From Tsuneonella dongtanensis (lineage in GTDB: Bacteria; Pseudomonadota; Alphaproteobacteria; Sphingomonadales; Sphingomonadaceae): a stretch of 64,000 bases of DNA. The translations under genes were made by a program, and so were the position numbers. Below the pieces are notes generated by a model. The model was not told the origin of the DNA and did not search any database. It was given only the letters and a program-made list of their open reading frames with translations. Shown here in pieces: positions 17,750 through 32,437 of the stretch (position 1 is its first letter; each line of letters begins with the position of its first letter). The stretch spans positions 1,922,001-1,986,000 of the forward strand of contig NZ_CP016591.1 in the NCBI RefSeq assembly GCF_001698205.1. The letters run 5' to 3'.

Positions 17750-18973
17750 TCACGAGCGGTAGTCGGCGTTGATCGAGATGTACCCGTGGGTGAGATCGCA
17801 GGTCCACACGTTGGCGCATCCATCGCCGAGCCCCAGGTCGATCTCGATGACGACATCCTGCCCTCGGAGGTGCTCGGCTACCGGTGCCTCGTCGTAATCC
17901 GCCAGCGGCTGCCCGTCGCGCGCGGCCCAGGTGCCGCCGAAGCCGATCGAGAGCCGGTCGCGATCGGCGGGTTCGCCGGCCTTGCCGACCGCCATCACCA
18001 CACGCCCCCAGTTGGCGTCTTCCCCCGCGATGGCAGTCTTCACCAGCGGGGAGTTGGCGACAGCGAGGCCGACCCTGCGCGCACTTTCGTCGCTCACGGC
18101 ACCAGTAACCGCGATCTCGATGAACTTCTGCGCGCCTTCGCCGTCCCGAACGACGAGGTGGGCCAGCTGGCGGCAGACGTCGTGAAGCGCGGCGGCGAAG
18201 GCATCCGCGCCGGGATCGTCGAAGGTGGCGAGGGGGGTGTTCCCCGCCTTCCCGGTCGCGAAAGCGAGGACGGTGTCGCTCGTCGACGTGTCGCCGTCGA
18301 CCGTGATGCAGTTGAAGGTTCCGTCGCTTGCAGCCGAAAGGCATTGCTGGAGGAAGGGTGCCGCAACCGCGGCATCGGTGAACACGTAGCCCAGCATCGT
18401 GGCCATGTCGGGCGCGATCATCCCGCTGCCCTTGACGATGCCGACCAGCGTGACCTTTTTATCGCCCAGCATTGCGGTGGCCACCGCGCCTTTCGTGAAG
18501 GTATCGGTGGTTCCGATCGTGGCCGCCGCGTCTTCCCACGAGCACTCGGGCGCTGCAAACACGGCGTCGAGTCCCGCGCGCGCCTTGTCCTTGGGCAAGG
18601 GAACCCCGATCACACCGGTCGATGAGACGAACACATCGCTCGGCTCGCATCCCAGATGCGCGGCCACCTGGCCCATGATCGCCTCGACCGCCTCGCGTCC
18701 GCGATAGCCTGTGAAGGCGTTGGAATTACCCGCGTTGACCACCAGCGCGCGGGCGCGGCCGAGCACGACCTGCTCGCGGCCCAGTTCGACCTCGGTGGAA
18801 CAACAGACGTTCTTCGTGAACACGCCCGCAACGGTTGTGCCTTCGGTCAGTTCGACAAACGTCAGGTCGCAGCGTCCCCAGTCCTTGTATCCTGCGCGGG
18901 CAATGCGCGGCGTTGCACCCGCGATGTGCGGCGCTTCGGGAAAGGGGACAGCGAGGGGGGATACGGTGGACAC
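17750..18973 (-). CDS. argJ: Bifunctional glutamate N-acetyltransferase/amino-acid acetyltransferase ArgJ
   Basis: 407 residues. ArgJ moves the acetyl group from N-acetylornithine to glutamate (and can use acetyl-CoA), closing the cyclic arginine pathway. The precursor cleaves itself before the nucleophilic threonine, here Thr192 in APDMATMLGY. I chose the GTG at 18973, which has AAAGGG eight bases upstream; an ATG at 19021 would add 16 unconserved residues. It is the first gene of an argJ-hisN unit and diverges from the TonB-like gene, 61 bases away. Confidence 0.95.
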   Translation of the reverse strand: MSTVSPLAVPFPEAPHIAGATPRIARAGYKDWGRCDLTFVELTEGTTVAGVFTKNVCCSTEVELGREQVVLGRARALVVNAGNSNAFTGYRGREAVEAIMGQVAAHLGCEPSDVFVSSTGVIGVPLPKDKARAGLDAVFAAPECSWEDAAATIGTTDTFTKGAVATAMLGDKKVTLVGIVKGSGMIAPDMATMLGYVFTDAAVAAPFLQQCLSAASDGTFNCITVDGDTSTSDTVLAFATGKAGNTPLATFDDPGADAFAAALHDVCRQLAHLVVRDGEGAQKFIEIAVTGAVSDESARRVGLAVANSPLVKTAIAGEDANWGRVVMAVGKAGEPADRDRLSIGFGGTWAARDGQPLADYDEAPVAEHLRGQDVVIEIDLGLGDGCANVWTCDLTHGYISINADYRS

Positions 18974-19034
18974 GCGCTTACCCTTTTGTAATCGTGGCGC
19001 AATAGGGACGGAAAGTAGCAAGGGGTCGAACTGG

Positions 19035-20123
19035 ATGCTGGCGATTTATCTGACCGCGCTGGCCGCGGCAACCGCGGGTGCGGGCGAAATGCAGGAGGGG
19101 GTGGAGCCACGCCCCGCGCCTCCGCCGATCCGGGTAGCCCCCGCGCCGCCTCCACCGAAGCGGCCCGAGGGGCCAAACCTGCCGCCAACGCCGCGCTACG
19201 GCCTTTCGAGCACCCCGATGTACGGTGACATCCCGCGGGAATCGCGCGAGCGCGAGCGCAAAGGCACGACAGAGGTCGAGCTCGCGATTTCGAAGTGGGG
19301 GCGCGTCGCCGATTGCCGAGTCGTCGAAAGCAGCGGTGACGCCGATCTCGATGCGGCCGCGTGCACCGCCTTCGCGACGCGTGCCCAGTTCTGGCCCGCG
19401 ACCGATGCGTCGGGGCAGGATACGGCAGGAATCTGGCGGCAGAAGATGGACTGGTCCTCGATGGCGCCGCCGATGGTCCGGGCTGTGCCGTCTCCGGCAA
19501 CGTTCGTACCGACCGGCCGCAGCGAGACATTCCCGCGCCCGCCGGTGCAGCAGAAGTTCGGGTGGGCGCGGGTCCTCGAGGCCGACTGGCCCGAGGGCGC
19601 GCGCGACTCGAAGCGCGAGGGCACGACCAAGGTCTCATTCGAAGTCGATCCGGAAGGCAAGCCGGCGGCGTGCCAGGTAATCGATTCGAGCGGTCATCCC
19701 GATCTCGACGCCAGAAGCTGCGTGATCGTGGGCGAGCGGGGGATGTTCAAGCCCGCACTGGCGGCCGACGGCACGCCCACGCGGGGAAGGGTCACTCAGG
19801 AAGTGATCTGGAGGGTGCCCACGAAAAGCGGCGCCTCGACCGCCCGATCATCTATCCCGATCCGGAGATCGCCGATCACCTTGCCGGCGATGCTCCTGAA
19901 GCCGGGCCGGGTCGCGATGACACTCGAGACAACGGAGGGCGGCAAGGTCGAGAACTGCAAGGTCAGCGGCGAGGGACCCGCTGTGTCGATCGCCAATCCC
20001 ATCGAGAAACTCTGTGAGGATGTGAAGACGCGCGGCATCCGTGCGCCACTTTCCGACAAGACCCCGCTACCCGAGACGATCGAAGTCGAAATCACCATAC
20101 GAACCACGCCGAAGGGTCGATAA
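19035..20123 (+). CDS. Multi-domain TonB-like periplasmic protein
   Basis: 362 residues from an ATG with AAGGGG upstream. A short hydrophobic N-terminus (1-17) looks like a signal peptide or anchor, followed by a proline-rich stretch (about 24-55). Then come at least two copies of a TonB C-terminal-type fold: residues about 60-145 (key VADCRVVESSGDADLD) and about 175-265 (AACQVIDSSGHPDLD), with a third, weak copy to the end. Such domains contact outer-membrane TonB-dependent receptors, but a classical TonB has one. A role in outer-membrane transport or envelope function is inferred only. It sits between argJ and secA. Confidence 0.72.
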   Translation: MLAIYLTALAAATAGAGEMQEGVEPRPAPPPIRVAPAPPPPKRPEGPNLPPTPRYGLSSTPMYGDIPRESRERERKGTTEVELAISKWGRVADCRVVESSGDADLDAAACTAFATRAQFWPATDASGQDTAGIWRQKMDWSSMAPPMVRAVPSPATFVPTGRSETFPRPPVQQKFGWARVLEADWPEGARDSKREGTTKVSFEVDPEGKPAACQVIDSSGHPDLDARSCVIVGERGMFKPALAADGTPTRGRVTQEVIWRVPTKSGASTARSSIPIRRSPITLPAMLLKPGRVAMTLETTEGGKVENCKVSGEGPAVSIANPIEKLCEDVKTRGIRAPLSDKTPLPETIEVEITIRTTPKGR

Positions 20124-20136
20124 CCGCTCCGCACAC

Positions 20137-20165
20137 TGGACGTTCATCACACTCAGGACTATATT
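20137..20165 (+). promoter_or_regulatory. Sigma-70-like promoter, possibly leaderless
   Basis: TGGACG (20137-20142) and TATATT (20160-20165) are separated by exactly 17 bases and match the -35/-10 consensus at 4 of 6 and 5 of 6 positions. Transcription would begin about seven bases after the -10, at or next to the ATG at 20174, which has no ribosome binding site. Confidence 0.5.
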
Positions 20166-20173
20166 TCCGCGCC

Positions 20174-20446
20174 ATGCTGCGTCGCATACTCGCCTGCCTT
20201 GCCATTCTGACCGGTCTCACGACCGTCGGCACTCCTGCGCAAGCGCGGATGATGGCGGTGATGTCGCAGTCGGTGGTCGAAGGCGCACAGTCTGCGCCGG
20301 GCAACCCGGTCACCGCATGCGACCGGCGCCAGCAGCGGCAGGAATTGCGCAGCAAGGTGGCGACCCTGCCGCCTTGCAAGCCGCCCAAGCCCGTCGTCAT
20401 CGTCATTCCGACGATCCAGCTCGGACCTGATCGCGCGCTCGAATAG
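20174..20446 (+). CDS. Small secreted protein of unknown function
   Basis: 90 residues. Residues 1-24 form a signal peptide ending in PAQA, leaving a mature part of about 66 residues with two cysteines (VTACDRR and PPCKPP) and a proline-rich end. No known domain is recognised. The ATG has no Shine-Dalgarno sequence, but a good promoter ends eight bases before it, suggesting a leaderless message. It ends 94 bases before secA, whose own expression may depend partly on this promoter. Confidence 0.6.
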   Translation: MLRRILACLAILTGLTTVGTPAQARMMAVMSQSVVEGAQSAPGNPVTACDRRQQRQELRSKVATLPPCKPPKPVVIVIPTIQLGPDRALE

Positions 20447-20540
20447 CGCGCCACACCTCGATCGCTTCCGTTTCGCGCCGCCCGGGCACATTCGCCCCGG
20501 CGGGCGTTATCTCATAGGTTTCCAGCCCCAGGGGCACTCC

Positions 20541-23318
<2,778 letters not shown>

Positions 23319-23319
23319 C

Positions 23320-23949
23320 CTAGCAGGCCGGATCGGGCGCCCTGGGCTGCCGAAGCATGGCTTCGAGCGGTGGCGCGCCCGGTTCGGCTTCGATCCATTG
23401 CACGTGCTCGAACCCGCACGAGCGGTAGAAGCCGTGATTGCGCGGGTTCGAATTCTCGAGATAGGCCGGCAGGCCCGCGCGATCGCAAGCCTCTAGGACA
23501 GGCGACATGAGCCTGCGTCCAAGCCCTTTGCCCTGTGAACGTGCCCGGACGCCGATGGTGAACAGATAGGCGTGGTCGAACGCGGGATGGGCGGCCTCCA
23601 TCGCGGCTACCGCGTGTTCGATGCGTCCGATCGCACCGTTGCTGGCACGAAACAGCGCGTTGAAGCGCAACTTCTGCAGCGCCAAGAAGCCGAGGCGGTC
23701 ATCGCCGCCCGGGAACATCCACATCGCCGCGCCTTCATCGCCAAGGCGGTACGAGAAGCCGTTCGGGACATAGACGTGGCGCGCCAGCGGCACGAACACG
23801 CCGCGTATTCCCGCCTGCGTGCCCAGGAGCCAGCGGTTGAACGGATCGTCGCGGAACGCATCGGCGGTGATCTCGCCAACCTGCCGGGCATCGTGCCGCG
23901 AAGCCCTTGTCAGCGTCCCCCCAAGATCGATGTCGTGCGCAAGTTCCAT
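23320..23949 (-). CDS. GNAT-family N-acetyltransferase
   Basis: About 209 residues of the GNAT fold. The acetyl-CoA loop reads RSQGKGLGRRLM (the Q/RxxGxG/A motif), followed by LENSNPRNHGFYRSCGFE, the usual strand 6 signature. The substrate is unknown. Three in-frame ATGs lie close together (23961, 23952, 23949); the last has GGAG six bases upstream and is preferred. Confidence 0.8.
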   Translation of the reverse strand: MELAHDIDLGGTLTRASRHDARQVGEITADAFRDDPFNRWLLGTQAGIRGVFVPLARHVYVPNGFSYRLGDEGAAMWMFPGGDDRLGFLALQKLRFNALFRASNGAIGRIEHAVAAMEAAHPAFDHAYLFTIGVRARSQGKGLGRRLMSPVLEACDRAGLPAYLENSNPRNHGFYRSCGFEHVQWIEAEPGAPPLEAMLRQPRAPDPAC

Positions 23950-24002
23950 CATGGGCTCCATTTCGCGCTAGCACGCGTCATGCGGCCTCGATAGGTCGAG
24001 CC

Positions 24003-24740
24003 ATGACGTGGCTTGCCATCATATTTGCGCTCACCGCGCTGCTTTATGCCTCGGTGGGGTTCGGAGGCGGGTCCACCTACAGTGCGCTCCTGGCGCTCGC
24101 GGGCGTCGACTTCCGGCTGCTGCCGATCATCTCGCTACTCTGCAATATCGTGGTTGTGAGCGGCAGCTCGCTTCGTTTCGCGCGCTCCGGGCTCACTCCC
24201 TGGCGTGGAGCGATAACGCTGACGGCCATCGCCGCGCCGGCGGCATTCCTCGGGGGCCTGACCCCGGTCAAGGAAGCCACCTTCCTCGCATTGCTTGGGG
24301 CAAGCCTTGTCCTGACCGGCCTGACGCTGCTCATCCCTGCCACCGCGACCCGGGAGGGCGAACCGACGCCCATGGCGCGCTGGATGCCCTTCATCTCTGC
24401 ACCCATCGGCTATCTCGCAGGCCTCGTCGGGATAGGCGGCGGGATTTTCCTCGCGCCGCTCCTCCATCTCGTGCGCTGGAACAACGCCCGGGCGATAGCG
24501 GCGACCGCGGCATTCTTTATCCTGGTCAATTCGGTGTTCGGGCTGGCCGGGCAGCTCATCAAAAACGGGCCGGGGCTGATCGGCGCGGCCGCCGCGTTCG
24601 GCCTGCCGCTGCTGATCGCCGTCGTCATCGGCGGGCAGATAGGCAGTCTGCTCGCGGTGAGATTCCTGCCGCAAAATGCGATCCGCTGGCTCACCGCGGC
24701 GCTGACCATCTGGGTCGGCGCGCGGCTCTTGCTGGGCTAG
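24003..24740 (+). CDS. TauE/SafE (TSUP) family membrane permease
   Basis: 245 residues, almost entirely hydrophobic, with about seven or eight predicted membrane spans in two repeats. Each repeat begins with the glycine-rich family motif (VGFGGGSTYSALL and VGIGGGIFLAPLL). TSUP proteins export or import small anions such as sulfite, sulfoacetate or organic acids; the substrate is not predictable here. It is 10 bases from a tRNA gene on the other strand. Confidence 0.87.
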   Translation: MTWLAIIFALTALLYASVGFGGGSTYSALLALAGVDFRLLPIISLLCNIVVVSGSSLRFARSGLTPWRGAITLTAIAAPAAFLGGLTPVKEATFLALLGASLVLTGLTLLIPATATREGEPTPMARWMPFISAPIGYLAGLVGIGGGIFLAPLLHLVRWNNARAIAATAAFFILVNSVFGLAGQLIKNGPGLIGAAAAFGLPLLIAVVIGGQIGSLLAVRFLPQNAIRWLTAALTIWVGARLLLG

Positions 24741-24750
24741 GGCTGGAAAG

Positions 24751-24825
24751 TGGCTCCCCGAGTTGGATTCGAACCAACGACCAAGTGATTAACAGTCACC
24801 TACTCTACCGCTGAGCTATCGGGGA
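24751..24825 (-). tRNA. tRNA-Asn (GTT)
   Basis: On the minus strand a complete cloverleaf can be drawn: acceptor TCCCCGA/TCGGGGA, D arm with AGCTCAGCGGTAGAG, anticodon stem-loop with GTT in CTGTTAA, and T arm GGTTCGAATCC. The discriminator base is G and the 3' CCA is encoded (bases 24751-24753). No integrase or attachment repeat is seen beside it. Confidence 0.97.
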
Positions 24826-24879
24826 GCAGCCAGTTCGGCAGGAGCGCGCCTATATGGGCGCGTTTCCGGCTTGGCAACC

Positions 24880-25668
24880 CTATACGGCGAATTGCTCCGC
24901 CACGATCCGTTCGTCGAGTGCGTGGCCCGGGTCGAAAAGCAGGGTCAGCTGATTTTCCCGTGCGATTTCAAGGTGCACTTCGGCAACGTCGCGGAATTCC
25001 TTCTGGTCCGCCACGGCCGAAACCGGGCGCTTTGCCGGCTCGTTGACGCGAAAGGTGATGCGGCTCCTTTCGGCCAGGACCGCACCCGACCATCGGCGCG
25101 GCCGAAAAGGGCTGATCGGCGTCAGCGCGAGCAGCTGCGAATCGAGTGGCAGGATGGGACCGTTTGCCGACAGGTTGTATGCGGTTGAGCCCGCTGGGGT
25201 CGCCACCAGCACCCCGTCGCAGACCAGTTCCTTGAGCCGCGTCTTACCGTCGAGGGTCACTTCGATCTTGGCGGTCTGGCGGGTCTCGCGCAGCAGCGAT
25301 ACCTCGTTGATCGCGCAGGCAATGTGTTCCGACCCGTCGTTGCCGATAGCCCTCATACGCAGCGGCGCGATGTCGAAACGACGCGCCTTGGCCAGCCGGT
25401 CGATCAGCCGCGCCGGTCCGCGGTATTTGTTCATGAGGAAGCCTACCGTGCCGCAATTGAGCCCGTAGGCAGGCACCACCCGATCCTTGTCGAGCATCCG
25501 GTGGAGCGTATGGAGCATGAACCCGTCGCCACCCAGGACGATCACGGCCCGGGCGCGGCTCAGAGGCACGAAATTGAAGGCGGACCGCAGTTCCGCTGCC
25601 GCTTCCTGCGCGCGGTCGGTCCGCGAAGCGACCAGCGCCAGCCGCTTGACGTCGATGTCCCCGGTCAC
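24880..25668 (-). CDS. nadK: NAD kinase
   Basis: About 262 residues. NadK phosphorylates NAD to NADP, the only route to NADP in bacteria. The GGDG motif is at residues 46-49 (LGGDGFML), and the NEVSLLRE and TPAGSTAYNLSANGPI segments that bind NAD and ATP are intact. I chose the GTG at 25668, which has GGGGGAG upstream; the frame is open further, with an ATG at 25725, but the extra residues do not look conserved. Confidence 0.93.
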   Translation of the reverse strand: MTGDIDVKRLALVASRTDRAQEAAAELRSAFNFVPLSRARAVIVLGGDGFMLHTLHRMLDKDRVVPAYGLNCGTVGFLMNKYRGPARLIDRLAKARRFDIAPLRMRAIGNDGSEHIACAINEVSLLRETRQTAKIEVTLDGKTRLKELVCDGVLVATPAGSTAYNLSANGPILPLDSQLLALTPISPFRPRRWSGAVLAERSRITFRVNEPAKRPVSAVADQKEFRDVAEVHLEIARENQLTLLFDPGHALDERIVAEQFAV

Positions 25669-25784
25669 GCGCGTAACTCTCCCCCGCAGGTCGGCAAGGT
25701 GCGACGCTAGTTGCCGCTGTCCCATTTGGCAACGCAGGCGACGCGGCCGAAGCGCGTGGGAACGATCACAGCTAGGGTGCGGGG

Positions 25785-27104
25785 ATGGCAAGTTTACCAG
25801 ATTCTTCAACTGCCTTCGCGCGCGATGCGCTGACGGGTCTTGCGGGTGCCGATGCGCTGCGTTCCCGATTGGATGAGTGGCGACATGATGCATCGCAGAG
25901 TGGTCGAGCCGCCCCGGTCCACGCGATGCTACTGGGCCTTGGTCGCTTCGACGCAGTGAACCTTGCCTATGGCGAAGCCGCCGGCGACGGCGCCTTGGTC
26001 GAGGTGGCTCGTCGCCTTCTGCACTTTGCGGCCGATGAACTTGCGGACGGAGAATGGATCGCCGCCCGCCTCGGTGGCGGAAAGTTCGCGCTCGTAGCGC
26101 ATCAGCAACTCAACCGCGAGCGCTGGCAGTGGCTTGGCGAAGCGGTGGGAGAAGCGATCGCTGCCCCGATCGCGGCCATCGACGGTTCGGGGACCGTAAG
26201 GCTCTGGCCGCGCATCGCCATGATGCGGGTGCTACCCGGCGAGAGCCCGGCCCACATTCTCGACCGGCTTGCCGCGACGTTGGGCCGCGCGCACGACCGT
26301 CCCGATGCGCGCGTGCTGTGGGCCGAGCGGAGCCACGCGCCCGCCGGAATAAGGGCCGCCGAGCTTGAGGCTGATCTCCTCGCCGCGATCGATCGGAACG
26401 AGATCGAGATCGCGTTTCAGCCCCAGTTCTCGCTCGCTGACGGACGACTTGTCGGGGCGGAAGCGCTCGCCCGATGGCACCATCGCCGGGTCGGGTTGAT
26501 TGGCGCAGGGCCACTTTTCGCGATCGCCGAGCGGGTCGATCACGTCGCCCAACTGTCGCGCCACATAGCGGAGACAGCGCTGGAGGCGGCGCGCGATTGG
26601 CCCCATGACCTACGCCTGTCGCTCAACATAACCCCGGCGGACCTCGCGAGCCGTGAGTTCGCCCGGGATTTCCTCAAGATAGTCGCTGCGACCGGTTTCG
26701 ATTCTGACCGTGTGACGCTGGAAATCACCGAGCAGGTGCTGCTGTCGGACCTGGAGCGGAGCGCACCGGTTATCGAACGATTGCGCGCACGAGGAATCCG
26801 CATCGCGCTCGACGATTTCGGCGGGGGATTCTGCAACTTCCGTTACCTCAAGCTGCTGGCACTCGACGAGATCAAGCTCGACCGTTCGATGATCGAAGGG
26901 ATCGAATCGGATCCGCGCGACCGCGCGGTCCTGAAATCGATCGTCGCGCTTGCCCGTGCGCTCCAACTCGATGTGGTCGCGGAAGGGATCGAAACCGAGG
27001 CACAGGCAGCGATTGCTCGCGATGAAGGCTGCGCCAAGTTCCAGGGCTACTTGGGATCGGTGCCCCTCTCGGCGTCCGCCTTCCTGGAGCGCGCCCGGTC
27101 CTGA
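25785..27104 (+). CDS. Cyclic-di-GMP phosphodiesterase (degenerate GGDEF plus EAL)
   Basis: 439 residues, no membrane segment. The N-terminal half is a GGDEF-like domain whose signature is GGGKF, so it should not make c-di-GMP. The C-terminal EAL domain keeps its catalytic residues: E in AEALARW, N in LSLNIT, E in LEITEQV, DD in LDDFGGG, K in IKLDRS, E in AEGIETE and Q in KFQGYL. It should therefore hydrolyse c-di-GMP, a second messenger of motility and biofilm decisions. The two PilZ proteins in this window could be receptors in the same network, an inference. It is divergent from nadK. Confidence 0.9.
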   Translation: MASLPDSSTAFARDALTGLAGADALRSRLDEWRHDASQSGRAAPVHAMLLGLGRFDAVNLAYGEAAGDGALVEVARRLLHFAADELADGEWIAARLGGGKFALVAHQQLNRERWQWLGEAVGEAIAAPIAAIDGSGTVRLWPRIAMMRVLPGESPAHILDRLAATLGRAHDRPDARVLWAERSHAPAGIRAAELEADLLAAIDRNEIEIAFQPQFSLADGRLVGAEALARWHHRRVGLIGAGPLFAIAERVDHVAQLSRHIAETALEAARDWPHDLRLSLNITPADLASREFARDFLKIVAATGFDSDRVTLEITEQVLLSDLERSAPVIERLRARGIRIALDDFGGGFCNFRYLKLLALDEIKLDRSMIEGIESDPRDRAVLKSIVALARALQLDVVAEGIETEAQAAIARDEGCAKFQGYLGSVPLSASAFLERARS

Positions 27105-27173
27105 CCGTTGTTGGCAAGCTGCGCGGCGCCCGTGACGCGCGCGGGTGCTTCGGCTAGAGAATCGGGCGCTGCC

Positions 27174-28838
27174 ATGCTGACGCGCCTCTCCATCCGTAAC
27201 ATCGTGCTGATCGAGGCGCTCGACCTCGACTTCCGCAGCGGTCTCGGCGTCCTGACGGGCGAGACGGGTGCGGGCAAATCGATCCTGCTCGATGCGCTGG
27301 GCCTCGTTCTCGGCAACCGGGCCGACAGCGGGTTGGTCCGCGCGGGCGAGGACCGGGCGAGCGTGACCGCGGCCTTCGAATTCGCCGGTGTGCCCGCGGC
27401 GGTTCAGGCGGTGCTCGACCAGTTCGAGATCGAGGTCGAGCCGGGCGAGCCGCTCATTCTCAAGCGCACCCTGCGCGCCGACGGCGGCAGCAAGGCGTTC
27501 GTCAACGATCAACCGGTGGGGGTCGCGCTGCTCCGCGAACTGGCTTCGTCGCTGGTCGAACTGCACGGCCAGCACGATGATCGCGGGCTCGTGAATCCGC
27601 GAGGACACCGCGCGCTGCTCGACCGCTTCGCGGGCGGCGAGGTCGATGGCGTGGCGCGGGCGTGGAGTGAGTGGCGCGCCGCGGAGGATCGGCTCGCTGC
27701 CGCCCGTGATCGGGTCGAGACGGCGCAGGCCGATCAGGACCTGCTGCTCGCTCACCTCACGGAACTGACGGCGCTCGAACCGCAAGCCGGGGAAGAGGTG
27801 CGGCTCGCCGAGACCCGTGCGTCGATGCAAAAGGGTGAGCGCCTTTCGGGCGACCTCGAGGAATTGCGGCACCTGTGGGAAGGTTCGGATTCCCCACTTG
27901 CCCATCTGCGCGTCGCAGCACGGCGGCTCGACCGGATCGCGGCCGAGCATCCGCTTCTGGCCGAAGCACTCTCGGCACTGGACCGCGCCGTGATCGAGGC
28001 TGGCGAAGCGGAGGACAAGCTGTCCGAAGCCGCCGAGGCGCTCGTCCATGACCCGCTTGCTCTGGAGCGGGCCGAAACAAGGTTGTTTGACCTGCGCGCG
28101 ATCGCGCGAAAGCACCGGTGCGAGGTCGACGAATTGCCCGACAAGATGCGCGAATTCCGCCACGCGCTCGATGCCATCGAGGGCGGCGAGGCGGAACTCG
28201 ATGCACTCGCCCTGGCGGCAAAGTCAGCGGGCGAAACGTACCGCGAGCGGGCGCAGGCGCTTCATCGCATTCGGCGAGAAGCGGCTGTCAGGCTCGATGC
28301 GGCGGTGGCAGGGGAACTGGCGCCGCTGAAACTCGATGCCGCGCGCTTCCTTACGGCGGTGAACGAGCTGCCCGAGGAGCGCTGGGGCCCGCACGGAATC
28401 GACGCGGCGGAGTTTCTCATCGCGACCAACCCCGGCGCCGATTTCGCGCCGCTCAACAAGATCGCCAGTGGCGGCGAGCTGTCGCGATTCATCCTCGCGC
28501 TCAAGGTCGCGCTCGCTGAAAAGGGCGGGGCGGCCACGATGATTTTCGACGAGATCGACCGCGGGGTCGGCGGGGCGGTGGCGAGTGCGATCGGCGAGCG
28601 GCTCGCGCGGCTTGCGGAAGGCGGCCAGGTGCTGGTGGTCACCCACAGCCCGCAAGTCGCCGCACGCGGGCGCACGCACTACTCGATCCACAAGACCAGC
28701 GAGGGCACCGTGACCCGCACGTCCGTCAGCCTGCTGGATGCGGCGGCGCGGCAGGAGGAGATCGCACGGATGCTGTCCGGCGCCGAGGTCACTCCCGAAG
28801 CGCGTGCCCAGGCGGACCGGTTGCTGGAGGGCGTGTGA
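27174..28838 (+). CDS. recN: DNA repair protein RecN
   Basis: 554 residues, an SMC-like ATPase that acts early in double-strand break repair. Walker A GETGAGKS is at residues 29-36; a long coiled-coil middle (about 150-370) is followed by the ABC signature NKIASGGELSRF and Walker B MIFDEIDRGVGG. No alphaproteobacterial LexA box (GTTC-N7-GTTC) was seen in the 69 bases upstream. The stop overlaps the next gene in GTGA. Confidence 0.96.
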   Translation: MLTRLSIRNIVLIEALDLDFRSGLGVLTGETGAGKSILLDALGLVLGNRADSGLVRAGEDRASVTAAFEFAGVPAAVQAVLDQFEIEVEPGEPLILKRTLRADGGSKAFVNDQPVGVALLRELASSLVELHGQHDDRGLVNPRGHRALLDRFAGGEVDGVARAWSEWRAAEDRLAAARDRVETAQADQDLLLAHLTELTALEPQAGEEVRLAETRASMQKGERLSGDLEELRHLWEGSDSPLAHLRVAARRLDRIAAEHPLLAEALSALDRAVIEAGEAEDKLSEAAEALVHDPLALERAETRLFDLRAIARKHRCEVDELPDKMREFRHALDAIEGGEAELDALALAAKSAGETYRERAQALHRIRREAAVRLDAAVAGELAPLKLDAARFLTAVNELPEERWGPHGIDAAEFLIATNPGADFAPLNKIASGGELSRFILALKVALAEKGGAATMIFDEIDRGVGGAVASAIGERLARLAEGGQVLVVTHSPQVAARGRTHYSIHKTSEGTVTRTSVSLLDAAARQEEIARMLSGAEVTPEARAQADRLLEGV

Positions 28839-29506
28839 GCGATCACGTGCTCGACCGTCCGGTATGGCATTGCCTGACCGGGCCCCAGGCTCATTTCGCG
28901 CAGCGGCGCGATGATGCCGTGCGGATCGATCCTTCGATCGGACCCTTTGCGGCGAGTGCGGCGGGCGACGCTTCCGGCTTCGATGCCTGGCGGGAGAGCG
29001 GGCCGCTGTGGCTGGTCGAGACCGATGAAATTGCTGCGCCGCCAGGGTGGCGTGTCGCCCGTTCGGCGCCCCTTTCGCAAATGGTCGCTCAAAACCCACT
29101 GGTCGAGAACGTGGGGGATGAGATCGTTGCGCTGGACGATGAGGATGCTCCCGATATGGCGCGTCTGGCGAAGGCGACCGAGCCGGGTCCCTGGGCCGGG
29201 GCCACGCATCGCTACGGCGGGTTCTACGGCGTCAGGGAAGGCGATCACCTGGTCGCGATGGCGGGCACCCGGATGCGTCCCGCGACCGGTTTCGCTGAAG
29301 TGAGCGGGGTCTGCACCGACCCTTCGGCGCGGGGACGCGGATTTGCGCGGAAGCTGATGATGCGCGTCATGAAGGACATGATCGACAGCGGGCAAACCCC
29401 GTTCCTGCACAGCTACAGCACCAATGACGGTGCGATACGGCTCTATCGTTCGCTGGGCTTCGCCGAGCGGCGGTCGATGGTCGTCACGATCCTGGAGGCG
29501 GCGTGA
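28835..29506 (+). CDS. GNAT-family N-acetyltransferase
   Basis: 223 residues from a GTG that overlaps the recN stop. The second half is an acetyltransferase domain of the FR47-like group: EVSGVCTDPSARGRGFARKLM (acetyl-CoA loop RGRGFA) and HSYSTNDGAIRLYRSLGF. The first half is less conserved. The substrate is unknown. The end is one base from the ATG of the following lipoprotein gene, so the recN-ligA stretch is likely one transcript. Confidence 0.82.
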   Translation: MSDHVLDRPVWHCLTGPQAHFAQRRDDAVRIDPSIGPFAASAAGDASGFDAWRESGPLWLVETDEIAAPPGWRVARSAPLSQMVAQNPLVENVGDEIVALDDEDAPDMARLAKATEPGPWAGATHRYGGFYGVREGDHLVAMAGTRMRPATGFAEVSGVCTDPSARGRGFARKLMMRVMKDMIDSGQTPFLHSYSTNDGAIRLYRSLGFAERRSMVVTILEAA

Positions 29507-29507
29507 G

Positions 29508-32434
<2,927 letters not shown>

Positions 32435-32437
32435 CGA

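Noticed and set aside
24741-24880. Mobile element insertion at the tRNA-Asn gene
   Set aside because: tRNA genes are common integration sites, but no integrase, repeat of the tRNA end or foreign-looking gene is present on either side.
27105-27173. LexA-controlled promoter for recN
   Set aside because: No GTTC-N7-GTTC or GAAC-N7-GAAC box was found in the short gap.
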